NCBI RefSeq assembly: GCF_001931675.1
Contig: NZ_CP014839.1
Location: forward strand, 1,178,001-1,242,000
Reading direction: 5' to 3'
DNA length: 64,000 nucleotides
Source: Pandoraea thiooxydans
GTDB taxonomy: Bacteria > Pseudomonadota > Gammaproteobacteria > Burkholderiales > Burkholderiaceae
Positions 1 to 8,116 of the stretch are shown here, one piece after another. The translations under genes were made by a program, and so were the position numbers. The first letter of the stretch is position 1. The number at the start of each line of letters is the position of its first letter. The notes beneath the pieces are model-generated. The model was not told where the DNA came from. It saw only the letters and a program-made list of their open reading frames with translations, and did no database searches.

Positions 1-10
1 AACGAGCCGC

Positions 11-808
11 TTAGTTGGTCGGCTTGCTGGTGTCCTGGCCGAACCAGTGCAACGACAGCTTTTTCAGCGTGCCGTCTTGTTTGAGCGAGCTAAGCGCTGT
101 GTCGATGGCTTTGGCGAACTCCGGGTTGCCCTTGCGGAACGGGATGCCGACCGCTTCGCCGCCGCCTTTGACCAGCGCGCCGGCACGCAGCGGCAGCTGC
201 GAGGTCTTGATCAGATAAGCCAGCATCAGCCGATCGTTGAGGGCCGCGTCGAGGCGCTTGTCGGCCAGATCACGCAAGTATTCGGGAGCCCCCGGGTAGG
301 TCTTGACGTCGATACCCGGCACCGAATTGGCCAGCTGGTTGTAGTTGCTGCCCAGGCTCACGCCAAGTTTTTTGCCCTTGAGATCCTCGAGCGACTTGAA
401 TTGCCGCTTGTCATCCTTGCGCTGAATCAACTGTGCCGCCGAGTAAGCGTACGGCTGGCTGAAATCGAGCACTTGCTGGCGCTGCGGGGTGATCGCCACC
501 TGATTGACGATAACGTCGAACTTGCCAGCCTGCAGGCCGGCAATGATGCCGCTCCATTCGGTGGTGATGAATTGCGGCTTGACGCCCAGCTTGGCGGCGA
601 CTGCCTTGGCCACATCCACATCGAAGCCTTCGAGCTTGCCGTCCGGGCCCCGGTAGTCGAACGGCGGGTAGGTGCCTTCCAGGCCAATGCGCAATACGCC
701 GCGCTGCTTGACGGCGCTCAGCAGGTCTTCGGCATGCGCGCTGACGGTGCCGAGCAGGGCGACGCACAGGACATTGGAGAGCAGCAATGCTTTGATTAGT
801 TTTGACAT
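11..808 (-). CDS. Amino-acid ABC transporter substrate-binding protein (cystine/polar amino-acid type)
   Basis: This is a 265-residue periplasmic solute-binding protein of family 3, the type that delivers amino acids to an inner-membrane ABC permease. A Sec signal peptide is visible (basic MSKLIK, hydrophobic stretch, cleavage after AHA near residue 26). The mature part opens with RGVLRIGLEGTYPPFDY, the usual start of the family, followed by GFDVDVAKAVAAKLG and the DFSQPYAYSA hinge region. It most resembles cystine-binding FliY/TcyJ proteins, but the ligand cannot be read from sequence. No permease or ATPase gene is adjacent inside the window; they may lie before base 1. An AAGGAG ribosome site precedes the ATG. 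A promoter and a palindromic operator candidate lie upstream. Confidence 0.9.
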   Translation of the reverse strand: MSKLIKALLLSNVLCVALLGTVSAHAEDLLSAVKQRGVLRIGLEGTYPPFDYRGPDGKLEGFDVDVAKAVAAKLGVKPQFITTEWSGIIAGLQAGKFDVIVNQVAITPQRQQVLDFSQPYAYSAAQLIQRKDDKRQFKSLEDLKGKKLGVSLGSNYNQLANSVPGIDVKTYPGAPEYLRDLADKRLDAALNDRLMLAYLIKTSQLPLRAGALVKGGGEAVGIPFRKGNPEFAKAIDTALSSLKQDGTLKKLSLHWFGQDTSKPTN

Positions 809-831
809 GCAAGACTCCTTATGACGTTATT

Positions 832-847
832 CCGACCGGACGGTCGG
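832..847. promoter_or_regulatory. Palindromic operator candidate, TetR-like
   Basis: CCGACCG-GA-CGGTCGG is a perfect inverted repeat with 7-base arms and a 2-base spacer. It lies between the predicted promoter and the ribosome site of the binding-protein gene, about +8 to +23 from the expected transcription start, where a repressor would block transcription. The base pattern resembles sites bound by TetR-family repressors. No TetR gene is seen in the window, so the regulator is unknown. Confidence 0.45.
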
Positions 848-860
848 ATGACAGGGATGC

Positions 861-889
861 ATCATAGTGCCGAGGCTATTGAATTTGAA
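861..889 (-). promoter_or_regulatory. Sigma-70 promoter candidate for the amino-acid binding protein
   Basis: Read on the minus strand, TTCAAA (bases 889-884) and TATGAT (866-861) are separated by 17 bases. They match 4/6 and 5/6 of the consensus and lie in an AT-rich patch between pyrD and the binding-protein gene. The expected start leaves a leader of roughly 45 bases that includes the palindrome at 832-847. Confidence 0.45.
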
Positions 890-940
890 ATATGAATTCA
901 TTATTTCGATATAACCGCCGGTGCCCGCTCTCATGACCTC

Positions 941-1972
941 TCAGGCGCCTGCGGCAAGGGCTGCGGCGCATTCCGCGACCAGCACGGGGCCGCGATAGAT
1001 CAATCCGCTGTAGAGCTGCACCAGGCTGGCGCCGGCCTCGATCTTGGCGCGCGCATCCGCGCCGCTGAGGATGCCGCCCACGCCGATGATCGGGATGGCG
1101 TCGCCGAGTGCCGCGCGCAGCGCCCGGATCACGCGATTCGAGCGCTCGAACACCGGGCGGCCCGACAGGCCGCCGGCTTCGTCGGCATGTGGCAGGGTCT
1201 TTACCGCTTCGCGGTCGAGCGTGGTGTTGGTGGCAATCACGCCGTCGATACCATGGCGAAGCAGCGCGTCGGCAATCACTTTGATCTGCTCGTCGTCGAG
1301 ATCCGGGGCGATTTTCAGAGCGATGGGCACGTACCGGGCATGCTGGTCGGCCAGCCGTTGCTGCTTGTCCTTGAGCGCGGCGAGCAGTGCGTCGAGTTCG
1401 CCCGCGCCTTGCAACTGGCGCAGGTTTTTGGTGTTGGGCGAGGAGATATTGACCGTCACGTAACTGGCAAACGGGTAGACGCGCTCCAGGCAATAAAGAT
1501 AGTCGTCGGCGGCGCGCTCGATCGGCGTGTCGGCGTTCTTGCCGATGTTCAACCCGAGCGGGCCACGCCACCTGGCCGATTGCACGTTCTGCAGAAACTG
1601 CTCGACGCCGCCATTGTTGAAGCCCATGCGATTGATCAGCGCCTGCGCCTGCGGCAGGCGAAACATCCGGGGGCGCGGATTGCCGGGCTGCGGCCGCGGC
1701 GTTACCGTGCCGACTTCGATGAAACCGAAGCCCAGGGCCGCCAGCGCGTCGATGTAGGCGCCGTCCTTGTCGAGGCCGGCAGCCAGGCCGATCGGATTGG
1801 GGAAGCGAATGCCCATCACCGTGCGCGGGTCATCCGGTACCGCGGTGCCGAGCAGGCTGCCAAGGCCCAGATGCTCGGCCTGGCGCAGCGCGCCGAGCGT
1901 CAGGTGATGCGCCTGCTCGGCGTCGAGACAAAACAGTGCCCGGCGGGCCAGAGGGTAAAGCGATGAGAGCAC
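941..1972 (-). CDS. pyrD: Dihydroorotate dehydrogenase (quinone), class 2
   Basis: This enzyme oxidises dihydroorotate to orotate in pyrimidine synthesis, passing electrons through FMN to membrane quinone. The protein has the class 2 N-terminal amphipathic helix ([20 protein letters not shown]), the FMN site [13 protein letters not shown], the [16 protein letters not shown] signature, [11 protein letters not shown] and the C-terminal GVGGI phosphate-binding loop with [13 protein letters not shown]. The reading frame extends upstream to 2206, but that part has no family similarity. The GTG at 1972 gives 343 residues beginning where known PyrD proteins begin. An ATG at 2005 is the alternative. 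No strong ribosome site is seen at either, so the start is less certain than the identity. It is the last gene of a minus-strand group with Nudix, aat and bpt. Confidence 0.93.
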   Translation of the reverse strand: MLSSLYPLARRALFCLDAEQAHHLTLGALRQAEHLGLGSLLGTAVPDDPRTVMGIRFPNPIGLAAGLDKDGAYIDALAALGFGFIEVGTVTPRPQPGNPRPRMFRLPQAQALINRMGFNNGGVEQFLQNVQSARWRGPLGLNIGKNADTPIERAADDYLYCLERVYPFASYVTVNISSPNTKNLRQLQGAGELDALLAALKDKQQRLADQHARYVPIALKIAPDLDDEQIKVIADALLRHGIDGVIATNTTLDREAVKTLPHADEAGGLSGRPVFERSNRVIRALRAALGDAIPIIGVGGILSGADARAKIEAGASLVQLYSGLIYRGPVLVAECAAALAAGA

Positions 1973-2045
1973 GATAGGTTGCGAACGAAGCCGGAAAGCC
2001 GCCATTGTAGCGGGGCTGCGCGGCGCTCGGGAATGCTCGGGAATC

Positions 2046-2849
2046 TCAGATGGATGTGTCCGGCCCTTGGGCTGCCGCTGGCGGCGGGCCGGCGCTATCG
2101 CAGGCGAATGGTTGCCAGCGTCCGTCGAGCAGTGCCTCGAGCGGCCGGAAGTTCGACTTGTAGAGCATCTTGCTGCTCTCGCGAATCCAGTAGCCGAGAT
2201 ACACATAGGGCAGACCCAGTGCGCGGGCCTGCTCGATTTGCCACAGGATGTTGTAGGTGCCGTAGCTCGCGCGGGGCAAGTCTGGATCGAAAAACGTATA
2301 AACGGATGACAGGCCGTCGCTCAGGATGTCGATCATGCTGATCATGCGCAGTGTGCCGGCGTCGGGGCGCCCCGGCGGCTCGCGAAATTCGACCAGACGG
2401 GAATTGACCCGGCTTTGCAGCAGGAACTGCTCGTATTGCTCGCGACTGTCGTGATCCATGCCGCCGCCGGCATGGCGACGCGCCTGATAACGCATGTACA
2501 GCTGATAGTGCTCCTCGGAAAAATGCAGACCGCAGACGAGCACGTGCAGCGCGGCGTGGCGGCGCCAGATCCGGCGTTGAATGCGGTTGGGCGTGAACTG
2601 GCGCACGGGAACGCGCACCGGGATGCATGCCCGGCAACCATCGCAGTAGGGGCGATAAGTGAAGATGCCGCTGCGGCGAAAGCCCGCGCGCACCAGTTCG
2701 CTATAGACGTCGGAATTGATCAGATGACTGGGCGTGGCAACCTGTGAGCGGGCAGTACGGTGCTCCAGATAGCTGCACGGGTAGGGCGCCGTCGCATAAA
2801 ACTGCAGGGCGGTAAGCGGCGAGAGCGGCAGTTCGTTAGGGTGCGTCAT
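2046..2849 (-). CDS. bpt: Aspartate/glutamate leucyltransferase (arginyl-tRNA-protein transferase family)
   Basis: Bpt transfers leucine from leucyl-tRNA to proteins with N-terminal Asp or Glu, marking them for ClpS/ClpAP degradation. It is the bacterial counterpart of eukaryotic ATE1. Family hallmarks are visible: [16 protein letters not shown] near residue 25, the cysteine-rich [16 protein letters not shown], and the C-terminal half ending in [13 protein letters not shown] and [11 protein letters not shown]. The start at 2849 ([12 protein letters not shown]) fits the family; 11 extra upstream codons are possible. Its first 14 bases overlap the end of aat (ATGACGCACCCTAA), so the two are very probably translationally coupled. 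The protein is 267 residues, close to the usual length. Confidence 0.93.
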   Translation of the reverse strand: MTHPNELPLSPLTALQFYATAPYPCSYLEHRTARSQVATPSHLINSDVYSELVRAGFRRSGIFTYRPYCDGCRACIPVRVPVRQFTPNRIQRRIWRRHAALHVLVCGLHFSEEHYQLYMRYQARRHAGGGMDHDSREQYEQFLLQSRVNSRLVEFREPPGRPDAGTLRMISMIDILSDGLSSVYTFFDPDLPRASYGTYNILWQIEQARALGLPYVYLGYWIRESSKMLYKSNFRPLEALLDGRWQPFACDSAGPPPAAAQGPDTSI

Positions 2850-3609
2850 CACTGCAGGACCTTTGTGCTGGGATGCCGTCAAGCGGGGCCAGGCGGCTCA
2901 ACACCGCTTTGTCGAAGCGCCATGCCAACGGCGGTAGCGCGATGCTCTGCTGTACGTGGGCGACGAACTCACGGCGGGGAATTTCCCGGCCGCCGAGTGA
3001 AGCCAGGTGCGAAGTACGCTGCTGGCAGTCTATCATTTCCACCCCATGACTGTGCGCATAGGCGACCAGCGCGGCGAGCGCGATCTTCGATGCGTCGGTG
3101 CGGCGGGCGAACATCGATTCGCCATAGAACATGCGTCCCAGCGCGACGCCGTACAGGCCGCCGACGCGCTCGCCACGCCACCAGGTCTCCACGCTGTGGG
3201 CAAGCCCCATGCGGTGCAGTCCGCCATAGGCGTCGATGATCTCTCGTGTGATCCAGGTGCCCAACTGGCCATGCCTGGGGGCCAGCGCGCAGGCCAGCAT
3301 GACGTCGGTAAAGGACGCATCGACGCGAATCTCCCAGTCCGGGTCGCGCTGTATGCGGCGCAGCGTCTTGCGAAAGGTGTGCGACACGGCGAACTCGGCC
3401 GGATACAGCACCATGCGCGGCTCGGGGCTCCACCACAGAACCGGCTGGCCGTCCGAATACCACGGGAAAATGCCTTGCCGGTAGGCCTGGAGCAGCCGCG
3501 GCGCCGTCAATTCGCGGCTCGCGGCGAGCAGTCCGGGGGCGTCGCTATCGTCGTCCAGCGCCTGGTCGACAGCCGGAAATGGATCGTCTGGTTCGAGCCA
3601 TATGACCAT
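2836..3609 (-). CDS. aat: Leucyl/phenylalanyl-tRNA-protein transferase
   Basis: Aat attaches Leu or Phe to proteins with N-terminal Arg or Lys, creating a primary destabilising residue for the ClpAPS protease. The sequence has the family core: [28 protein letters not shown], then [19 protein letters not shown], the SVETW segment, [18 protein letters not shown] and [21 protein letters not shown]. The chosen start at 3609 ([12 protein letters not shown]) matches the family; the reading frame continues upstream to 3699 with unrelated sequence. The protein is 257 residues. It lies 28 bases after the Nudix gene and overlaps bpt by 14 bases, so both N-end-rule transferases come from one message. 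Confidence 0.94.
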   Translation of the reverse strand: MVIWLEPDDPFPAVDQALDDDSDAPGLLAASRELTAPRLLQAYRQGIFPWYSDGQPVLWWSPEPRMVLYPAEFAVSHTFRKTLRRIQRDPDWEIRVDASFTDVMLACALAPRHGQLGTWITREIIDAYGGLHRMGLAHSVETWWRGERVGGLYGVALGRMFYGESMFARRTDASKIALAALVAYAHSHGVEMIDCQQRTSHLASLGGREIPRREFVAHVQQSIALPPLAWRFDKAVLSRLAPLDGIPAQRSCSDDAP

Positions 3610-3637
3610 GGGGCAGTGCGTTCGATTCAGCGATCGA

Positions 3638-4201
3638 TCATAACTGCAGCATCGGCCGCGTAATGTCGTGTGTGTGCATGCGGAAGCGGCCCGCGGCACG
3701 GTCGGCGAAATAAAAGCGCAGGGTCTCTGCCACCGTGGGAAACGCGATGTCGTCCCAGGGGATTTCCGGCTCGGTGAACAACCGTACTTCCAGGCTTTCC
3801 TCGCCCGCCGCGAACTCGGGGCTGCGCATGTCGGCCAGGTAGAAGATATGCACCTGATGCACGTGCGGCACGTTCAGCATCGAGAACAGCGCGCCGATTT
3901 CCACCTCGGCGCCGGCCTCTTCGAGCGTCTCGCGCGCAGCGCCCTCGCCTGTGGTTTCGCCAATCTCCATGAAGCCCGCGGGCAATGTCCAAAAGCCCAG
4001 GCGCGGCTCGATCGCACGCCTGCACAGCAGCACGCGGTCTTGCCAGATCGGCACTGTGCCAACCACGTTGCGCGGATTCTGGTAATGGATAGTGCCGCAG
4101 CTCGGGCAGATGTGCCGCTCACGAGTATCGCCCTCGGGGATGCGAAACTCGACCAGGTGGCCGCATGCGGAGCAGAATTTGAAGGGAGGGCGTCGATTCA
4201 T
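3638..4201 (-). CDS. Nudix hydrolase with N-terminal zinc ribbon
   Basis: This 187-residue protein combines a zinc ribbon (CSACGH near residue 10 and CPSCG near residue 32) with a Nudix fold. The Nudix box reads [22 protein letters not shown] and contains the REXXEEXG metal-binding core. Proteins of this arrangement hydrolyse nucleoside diphosphate derivatives such as NADH or ADP-ribose, but the substrate cannot be told here. It is shorter than NudC and lacks that family's N-terminal domain. It appears to be the first gene of the minus-strand group Nudix-aat-bpt-pyrD. The ATG at 4201 gives a start directly before the zinc ribbon. Confidence 0.88.
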   Translation of the reverse strand: MNRRPPFKFCSACGHLVEFRIPEGDTRERHICPSCGTIHYQNPRNVVGTVPIWQDRVLLCRRAIEPRLGFWTLPAGFMEIGETTGEGAARETLEEAGAEVEIGALFSMLNVPHVHQVHIFYLADMRSPEFAAGEESLEVRLFTEPEIPWDDIAFPTVAETLRFYFADRAAGRFRMHTHDITRPMLQL

Positions 4202-4292
4202 GTTGACCAGAGTTTAACATCGGCCAAACGCGCTGTGCGGCCCGAAAATCGGTAACTTTCCGTCGACTCGGCATGAAAATTGCTCTCGGTTG

Positions 4293-4322
4293 TTGCAATG
4301 CAACCTGCTATGAGCATATAAT
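4293..4322 (+). promoter_or_regulatory. Promoter of the initiator tRNA gene
   Basis: A perfect TATAAT (4317-4322) with TTGCAA (4293-4298) 18 bases upstream stands directly before the tRNA. The expected transcription start falls at or next to the first tRNA base, so the precursor would have almost no 5' leader. The GC-rich segment between the -10 box and the tRNA is typical of stable-RNA promoters. Confidence 0.6.
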
Positions 4323-4328
4323 AGCGAC

Positions 4329-4404
4329 CGCGGGGTGGAGCAGTTGGCAGCTCGTCGGGCTCATAACCCGAAGGTCGCTGGTTCGAGTCCAGCCCCCGCA
4401 ACCA
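4329..4404 (+). tRNA. Initiator tRNA-Met (CAT)
   Basis: The 76-base sequence folds as a full cloverleaf: acceptor CGCGGGG pairing with CCCCGC, D arm GAGCAG..AGCTC, anticodon stem TCGGG-CTCATAA-CCCGA with anticodon CAT, T arm CTGGTTCGAGTCCAG, and an encoded CCA end. Two features mark it as the initiator rather than the elongator: the unpaired C1 opposite A72 at the acceptor end, and three consecutive G:C pairs in the anticodon stem. It would carry formyl-methionine for translation starts. Confidence 0.95.
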
Positions 4405-4413
4405 ACTTCATGC

Positions 4414-4455
4414 AAACGCCTTGATTTCATTCGAAAATCGAGGCGTTTTGTTTTT
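4414..4455 (+). terminator. Rho-independent terminator of tRNA-fMet
   Basis: The arm AAACGCCTTGATTT (4414-4427) pairs with AAATCGAGGCGTTT, with one mismatch. The hairpin is followed by a run of T (TTTTGTTTTT). It starts 9 bases after the tRNA CCA end, so the tRNA is transcribed alone. Confidence 0.8.
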
Positions 4456-4457
4456 GG

Positions 4458-4495
4458 GGCAGGGTTGCCGCCGGAGCCGCGGCGGCAGCCCTGCC
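4458..4495. repeat. Long perfect-like hairpin (16-bp stem) downstream of the tRNA
   Basis: Bases 4458-4473 (GGCAGGGTTGCCGCCG) pair with 4480-4495 (CGGCGGCAGCCCTGCC) through 16 pairs, one of them a T-G wobble, around a 6-base loop. There is no T tract, so it is not a simple terminator for either strand. It begins 3 bases after the tRNA terminator. Function unknown; see findings. Confidence 0.6.
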
Positions 4496-4557
4496 ACGGC
4501 AATCAAATGCGCAATCGCCCGCTCGGTCCCAGGCGGGCAAAGCAGGCGCCCCTCGTC

Positions 4558-4575
4558 AAGCCGGGGAGGCTTTTT
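4558..4575 (+). terminator. Weak terminator-like hairpin between tRNA and LysR gene
   Basis: AAGCC (4558-4562) pairs with GGCTT (4568-4572) and five T follow. The stem is only 5 bp, so it may serve only as a back-up stop for transcription coming from the tRNA side. It sits just before the convergent end of the LysR gene. Confidence 0.3.
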
Positions 4576-4582
4576 GCGGATG

Positions 4583-5488
4583 TCACGGATCGATAGCTTC
4601 CGCCGCCCCCGATTTGAGCGCCGTGTCTTCACGGGCGCTTTGCGCAAAACCATCCTGAAGAAAACGCCGCACCTCCGCGACAGCCATGGAGGCCTGGCCG
4701 GGCGGCGTGTGCAGATTGATCGTAAAAACCGGCAGTTCGGGAAGTCCTCGTCCCGATGGCAGAACGTCAAAGCCCGGCGGCACGGTGGACGAAAGCAGGA
4801 CCGTAACGGCAAGATCGGCCCTCACGGTAGCTGCTGCCGCGTCGATGCTCCCATTCTCGAACACGGTGCGCCAGGGCCGGCCGTCGCGGCGGAGCGCGTC
4901 GAGAACGACGGGCCGAAAAGCGCATGTTTCGTCGACCATGGAAACCGGCAAGATGTCCTTGCGGAAAGCGGTGCCACCCTTGGCGCCGACCCACACGAGG
5001 CGATCCGCGGCCAAGCATTGGCCGTCCGAAGTTCCGGGCATTTCCTCGACCAACGCGATGTCGATCTCACCTCGTCCGAGGGCTCGCATCAACTCCGTTG
5101 ACGCGGCGCACATGAGCGTCAGCTCGACATCGGGGTAATCCGCGGAAAAGTCTTTCAGAATCGGGCCCAGCCTGGATGCCACGAGATCCTGCGGCGCACC
5201 CAGGCGCACCGACCCCGCGACGGTGCCGCGGTTCATTTCCTGCCAGAGTGCATCATGAACGGACAAAAGATGCCGGGATGGGCCAAGCAGCCGCTCGCCA
5301 TTTGCCGTCAGGCGCATATCGCGGTGCTCGCGTACGAACAGGGGGCCGCTGTGCGTCTCGAGCCTTGAGATTTGCTGACTGATCGCACCTTGTGTCAAAT
5401 GCAGTAGACGAGCGGCCGCCGTCATGCTCTTGCGATCTGCCACCGCAACGAACGCGCGGAGCAATGCAATGTCGAGGTTGCGTGCCAT
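4583..5488 (-). CDS. LysR-family transcriptional regulator
   Basis: This is a 301-residue LysR-type regulator: an N-terminal winged helix-turn-helix (LLRAFVAVADRKSMTAAARLLHLTQGAISQQISRLE, residues about 9-43) followed by a periplasmic-binding-protein-like effector domain. The ligand cannot be read. It is transcribed divergently from the LysE-type exporter gene that starts 95 bases away, the common arrangement in which the LysR protein activates the exporter when its substrate accumulates. An inverted repeat in the shared intergenic region (5509-5532) is a candidate binding site. Confidence 0.9.
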   Translation of the reverse strand: MARNLDIALLRAFVAVADRKSMTAAARLLHLTQGAISQQISRLETHSGPLFVREHRDMRLTANGERLLGPSRHLLSVHDALWQEMNRGTVAGSVRLGAPQDLVASRLGPILKDFSADYPDVELTLMCAASTELMRALGRGEIDIALVEEMPGTSDGQCLAADRLVWVGAKGGTAFRKDILPVSMVDETCAFRPVVLDALRRDGRPWRTVFENGSIDAAAATVRADLAVTVLLSSTVPPGFDVLPSGRGLPELPVFTINLHTPPGQASMAVAEVRRFLQDGFAQSAREDTALKSGAAEAIDP

Positions 5489-5508
5489 TAGAGTCGCTAA
5501 TATAAGTG

Positions 5509-5532
5509 ATAATTGAAATTCGCTTCAATAAT
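5509..5532. promoter_or_regulatory. Inverted repeat between divergent LysR and LysE genes
   Basis: ATTGAA-ATTCGC-TTCAAT (5512-5529) is a perfect repeat with 6-base arms. It extends to 9-base arms with one mismatch (ATAATTGAA / TTCAATAAT). It sits in the 95-base control region shared by the two divergent genes, which suits a LysR dimer site. It does not contain a symmetric T-N11-A core, so the assignment is tentative. Confidence 0.45.
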
Positions 5533-5583
5533 GGAGAGTATGCGGGTAAAACACGGTTTATGCCCAGAATGAAAGGATAAGCC

Positions 5584-6183
5584 GTGTCCCTCCGAGACTG
5601 CCTGCCGTTAATTGTTTTCGTCATTGTTGCGACCGCGACACCGGGGGGAGCCACGGCCCTGGCCACAGCCTCCGGGGCTCATTTCGGCTATCGTCGCTCT
5701 GTCCCATACATGATGGGCATTGCCGCCGGACTTGGAACGATGGCCGCTGCCGCGGCCGCCGGCCTGGGGGGCATCGTGCAGGCAAGCCCGAACCTGCAAT
5801 CCGCCTTGAAGTTGATGGGCTCGCTGTATCTCGCGTGGCTGGCGTGGCGGATTGCACGCAGCGCATCTCCTCATGCGGGCTCTGCGCTGCGCAAGCCGAT
5901 CGGTTTTGCAGGCGGCGTCTGGATGCTCTGGCAAAACCCAAAAGGGTGGGCCATGACCTTGGGCGCGGCGGCTTCGTTCGCCGTGATCGCGCATGGCCCC
6001 ATGCGACTTGCCGCGCTGCTCGGGATCTCGTTTGCCGTAGCGGCAATGGCGTCCCTGTCGCTCTGGTGCATTGCCGGGCTGGCACTTGCCCGCGTGCTGC
6101 GCAGCCAGGGGCAATGGCGATGCTTCAATGGCGTATTGGCCTTGCTCCTGGTGGCGTCGGTAGTCGCCATGTGGCTGCCGTAG
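5584..6183 (+). CDS. LysE/RhtB-family amino-acid exporter
   Basis: This 199-residue integral membrane protein has about six hydrophobic segments and the family's N-terminal signature (VATATPGGATALATASGAHFGYR, cf. the PGP...G...G motif of LysE/RhtB transporters). A second conserved stretch reads LMGSLYLAWLAWRIARSA, followed by GGVWMLWQNPKGWAM. Members export amino acids or their analogues by proton exchange; the substrate here is unknown. The start is GTG at 5584, supported by an AAGGA site 7 bases upstream. It is divergent from the LysR gene, its likely regulator. Confidence 0.88.
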   Translation: MSLRDCLPLIVFVIVATATPGGATALATASGAHFGYRRSVPYMMGIAAGLGTMAAAAAAGLGGIVQASPNLQSALKLMGSLYLAWLAWRIARSASPHAGSALRKPIGFAGGVWMLWQNPKGWAMTLGAAASFAVIAHGPMRLAALLGISFAVAAMASLSLWCIAGLALARVLRSQGQWRCFNGVLALLLVASVVAMWLP

Positions 6184-6189
6184 ACGCTG

Positions 6190-6205
6190 CTTCGATATAT
6201 CGAAG
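6190..6205. repeat. 16-base perfect palindrome CTTCGATATATCGAAG
   Basis: The palindrome lies 6 bases after the exporter stop codon, in the 261-base gap before gshA. It has no loop and no T tract, so it looks more like a protein site than a terminator. No partner gene is identified. The rest of the gap shows nothing else clear apart from the gshA ribosome site. Confidence 0.35.
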
Positions 6206-6444
6206 GCCGAGCTTCGAACTTTTTCGGCGCATCAAGAGCCCCATTTTTCGGCCCTGGCGCGCCACTCGATATACCCTGCTTGGGGTGGGTCTACCCCGTC
6301 ATCGCTGGCTGCGCGGCTAGCTCAGACGCCGATTTCGATTTTCAGTTATGCTCTGGCGCACATACGGTCGCCGGCGCAAGTCACGCCTCGCGACCCCTTC
6401 ATCGAAACTTTGTAAAAGCACTTATCCAGGGGAGGAGCGGGCGG

Positions 6445-8076
6445 ATGCCAGCCGAGAACAAGCCGCAACATACTTCGACAGCGACGTCCTACCTGCGTCG
6501 CCTGGCCCAATTGAACGATGCGGCTCACCGCCCGTTGCTCGGCCAGGGCTTGCGGGGTGTCGAGCGCGAAACGTTGCGTGTCGACGCGCAAGGGCGGTTG
6601 GCGCTGACGCCACACGCTCGTGCACTTGGCTCGGCTTTGACGCATCCGCAGATCACGACCGATTACTCGGAGTCGCTGCTGGAATTCATCACCCCGCCGC
6701 AGCATGACGCCTCAGATGTGCTCGCCCGGCTCGACGAGATCCACCGCTTTGCCTACAGTCAATTGGGCGACGAGATGCTATGGAGCCAATCGATGCCCTG
6801 TCCGCTACCGGACGAGGCGACGATTCCGATCGCCTGGTATGGCACATCGAACATCGGTCAACTCAAGCATGTCTATCGTCGGGGCCTGGCGGTGCGATAC
6901 GGCAAGGCGATGCAATGTATTGCCGGGATTCACTACAATTTCTCGCTTGCCGATTCCGTCTGGCGCGTACTGCGTGATGCCGAGCAAGCGCAGGGCTCCG
7001 ATCAGGATTTCCAATCCGAGCGTTACATTGCGCTGATCCGCAACTTCCACCGTTACAGTTGGCTGTTGATGTACCTGTTCGGCGCATCTCCCGCGCTGTA
7101 CGACGGTTTCGTCGCTGGCAAGGCGCACGGTTTGGAGCGATTCGACGACCACACGCTGTTTCTGCCTTACGCGACCAGCTTGCGCATGAGCGATCTGGGA
7201 TATCAGAACAGCGCCCAGGCCGACGTGACGCCGCGCTTCGATAGTCTGCAAAGCTATATCGACGGTTTGACGCGCGCCGTCAGTCTGCCGCATGCGCCCT
7301 ATGAGGCGATCGGCACCAAGCGTGACGGCCAATGGCAGCAATTGAGCACCAACGTTCTGCAAATCGAAAACGAGTTTTACTCGACCATCCGCCCGAAACG
7401 GGTGACCTACAGCGGAGAGCGGCCGGTGCAGGCGTTGCAACGCCGTGGCGTGCAGTACGTCGAAGTGCGCTGTCTGGATATCGACCCGTTTGCGCCGCAC
7501 GGCGTGAGCCTGCCGACAATGCAGTTTCTCGATGCGTTTTTGCTGTTTTGTGCGCTTGATGACAGCCCGTTGCTATCGGCGCAGGCGCACGCGGAAAATA
7601 AGGCCAATTTCGCGCAGGTGGTCAAACAGGGGCGTCGCCCCGGGCTCGAGCTGCAACGGGACGGACAGGCCATTGCATTGCGTCAGTGGGGCGACGAGTT
7701 GTTGGCGCGCATTCGTCTGGCGGCCGACGCGCTCGACGCGCAGCGTGGCGATGGTGCCGTCGGAGCTTCTCTGGTCGAGCAGCAGGCCAAGCTCGACGAC
7801 GCGTCGCTGACTCCTTCGGCTCACGTGCTCCAGGCGCTGCGCGATGTTGGCGGCGACGGGCAAGGTGCGTTCTTCAACTTCGCCATGCGGTGCACGCGTG
7901 AGCATGCACAGTACTTTCGTTCGCACGCGTTGCCGTCCGACCTGCAGGCGCAATTCGTCGAAATGGCGGCAGTCTCGCTGCGGGAGCAGGCGCAACTGGA
8001 ACAGACGCAAACGGGGGACTTCGACGCATTCGTCGCCGCGTATCACGCGGGTGCGCTGGGCGACGCGCACGCCTGA
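6445..8076 (+). CDS. gshA: Glutamate-cysteine ligase, E. coli GshA type
   Basis: GshA joins glutamate and cysteine, the first and rate-limiting step of glutathione synthesis in the cytoplasm. The 543-residue protein has the class I landmarks: [16 protein letters not shown] near the N-terminus, [56 protein letters not shown], and [16 protein letters not shown]. The frame runs upstream to 6280, but the ATG at 6445 has a strong AGGGGAGGAG site 7 bases before it and gives the usual N-terminus. From general knowledge, many Burkholderiaceae carry a different, unrelated glutamate-cysteine ligase, so this E. coli-like form is worth noting. It stands alone, convergent with the aquaporin gene. Confidence 0.93.
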   Translation: MPAENKPQHTSTATSYLRRLAQLNDAAHRPLLGQGLRGVERETLRVDAQGRLALTPHARALGSALTHPQITTDYSESLLEFITPPQHDASDVLARLDEIHRFAYSQLGDEMLWSQSMPCPLPDEATIPIAWYGTSNIGQLKHVYRRGLAVRYGKAMQCIAGIHYNFSLADSVWRVLRDAEQAQGSDQDFQSERYIALIRNFHRYSWLLMYLFGASPALYDGFVAGKAHGLERFDDHTLFLPYATSLRMSDLGYQNSAQADVTPRFDSLQSYIDGLTRAVSLPHAPYEAIGTKRDGQWQQLSTNVLQIENEFYSTIRPKRVTYSGERPVQALQRRGVQYVEVRCLDIDPFAPHGVSLPTMQFLDAFLLFCALDDSPLLSAQAHAENKANFAQVVKQGRRPGLELQRDGQAIALRQWGDELLARIRLAADALDAQRGDGAVGASLVEQQAKLDDASLTPSAHVLQALRDVGGDGQGAFFNFAMRCTREHAQYFRSHALPSDLQAQFVEMAAVSLREQAQLEQTQTGDFDAFVAAYHAGALGDAHA

Positions 8077-8091
8077 GCCCAATGCCGTTGC

Positions 8092-8108
8092 GCCGGCCGC
8101 TTGCCGGC
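8092..8108. terminator. GC hairpin between convergent gshA and aquaporin genes
   Basis: GCCGGC (8092-8097) and GCCGGC (8103-8108) form a 6-bp stem with a 5-base loop in the 40-base gap between two convergent genes. There is no T run, so it is at most a weak or factor-assisted terminator. Confidence 0.25.
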
Positions 8109-8116
8109 CCGGCGGC

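Noticed and set aside
47-799. Long open frame on the plus strand opposite the amino-acid binding protein
   Set aside because: It is the complement of a clear family 3 binding protein with signal peptide; the translation shows no domain.
4405-6183. tRNA-associated genomic island after the initiator tRNA
   Set aside because: No integrase, no direct repeat of the tRNA 3' end within reach, and the LysR/LysE pair looks native in composition.
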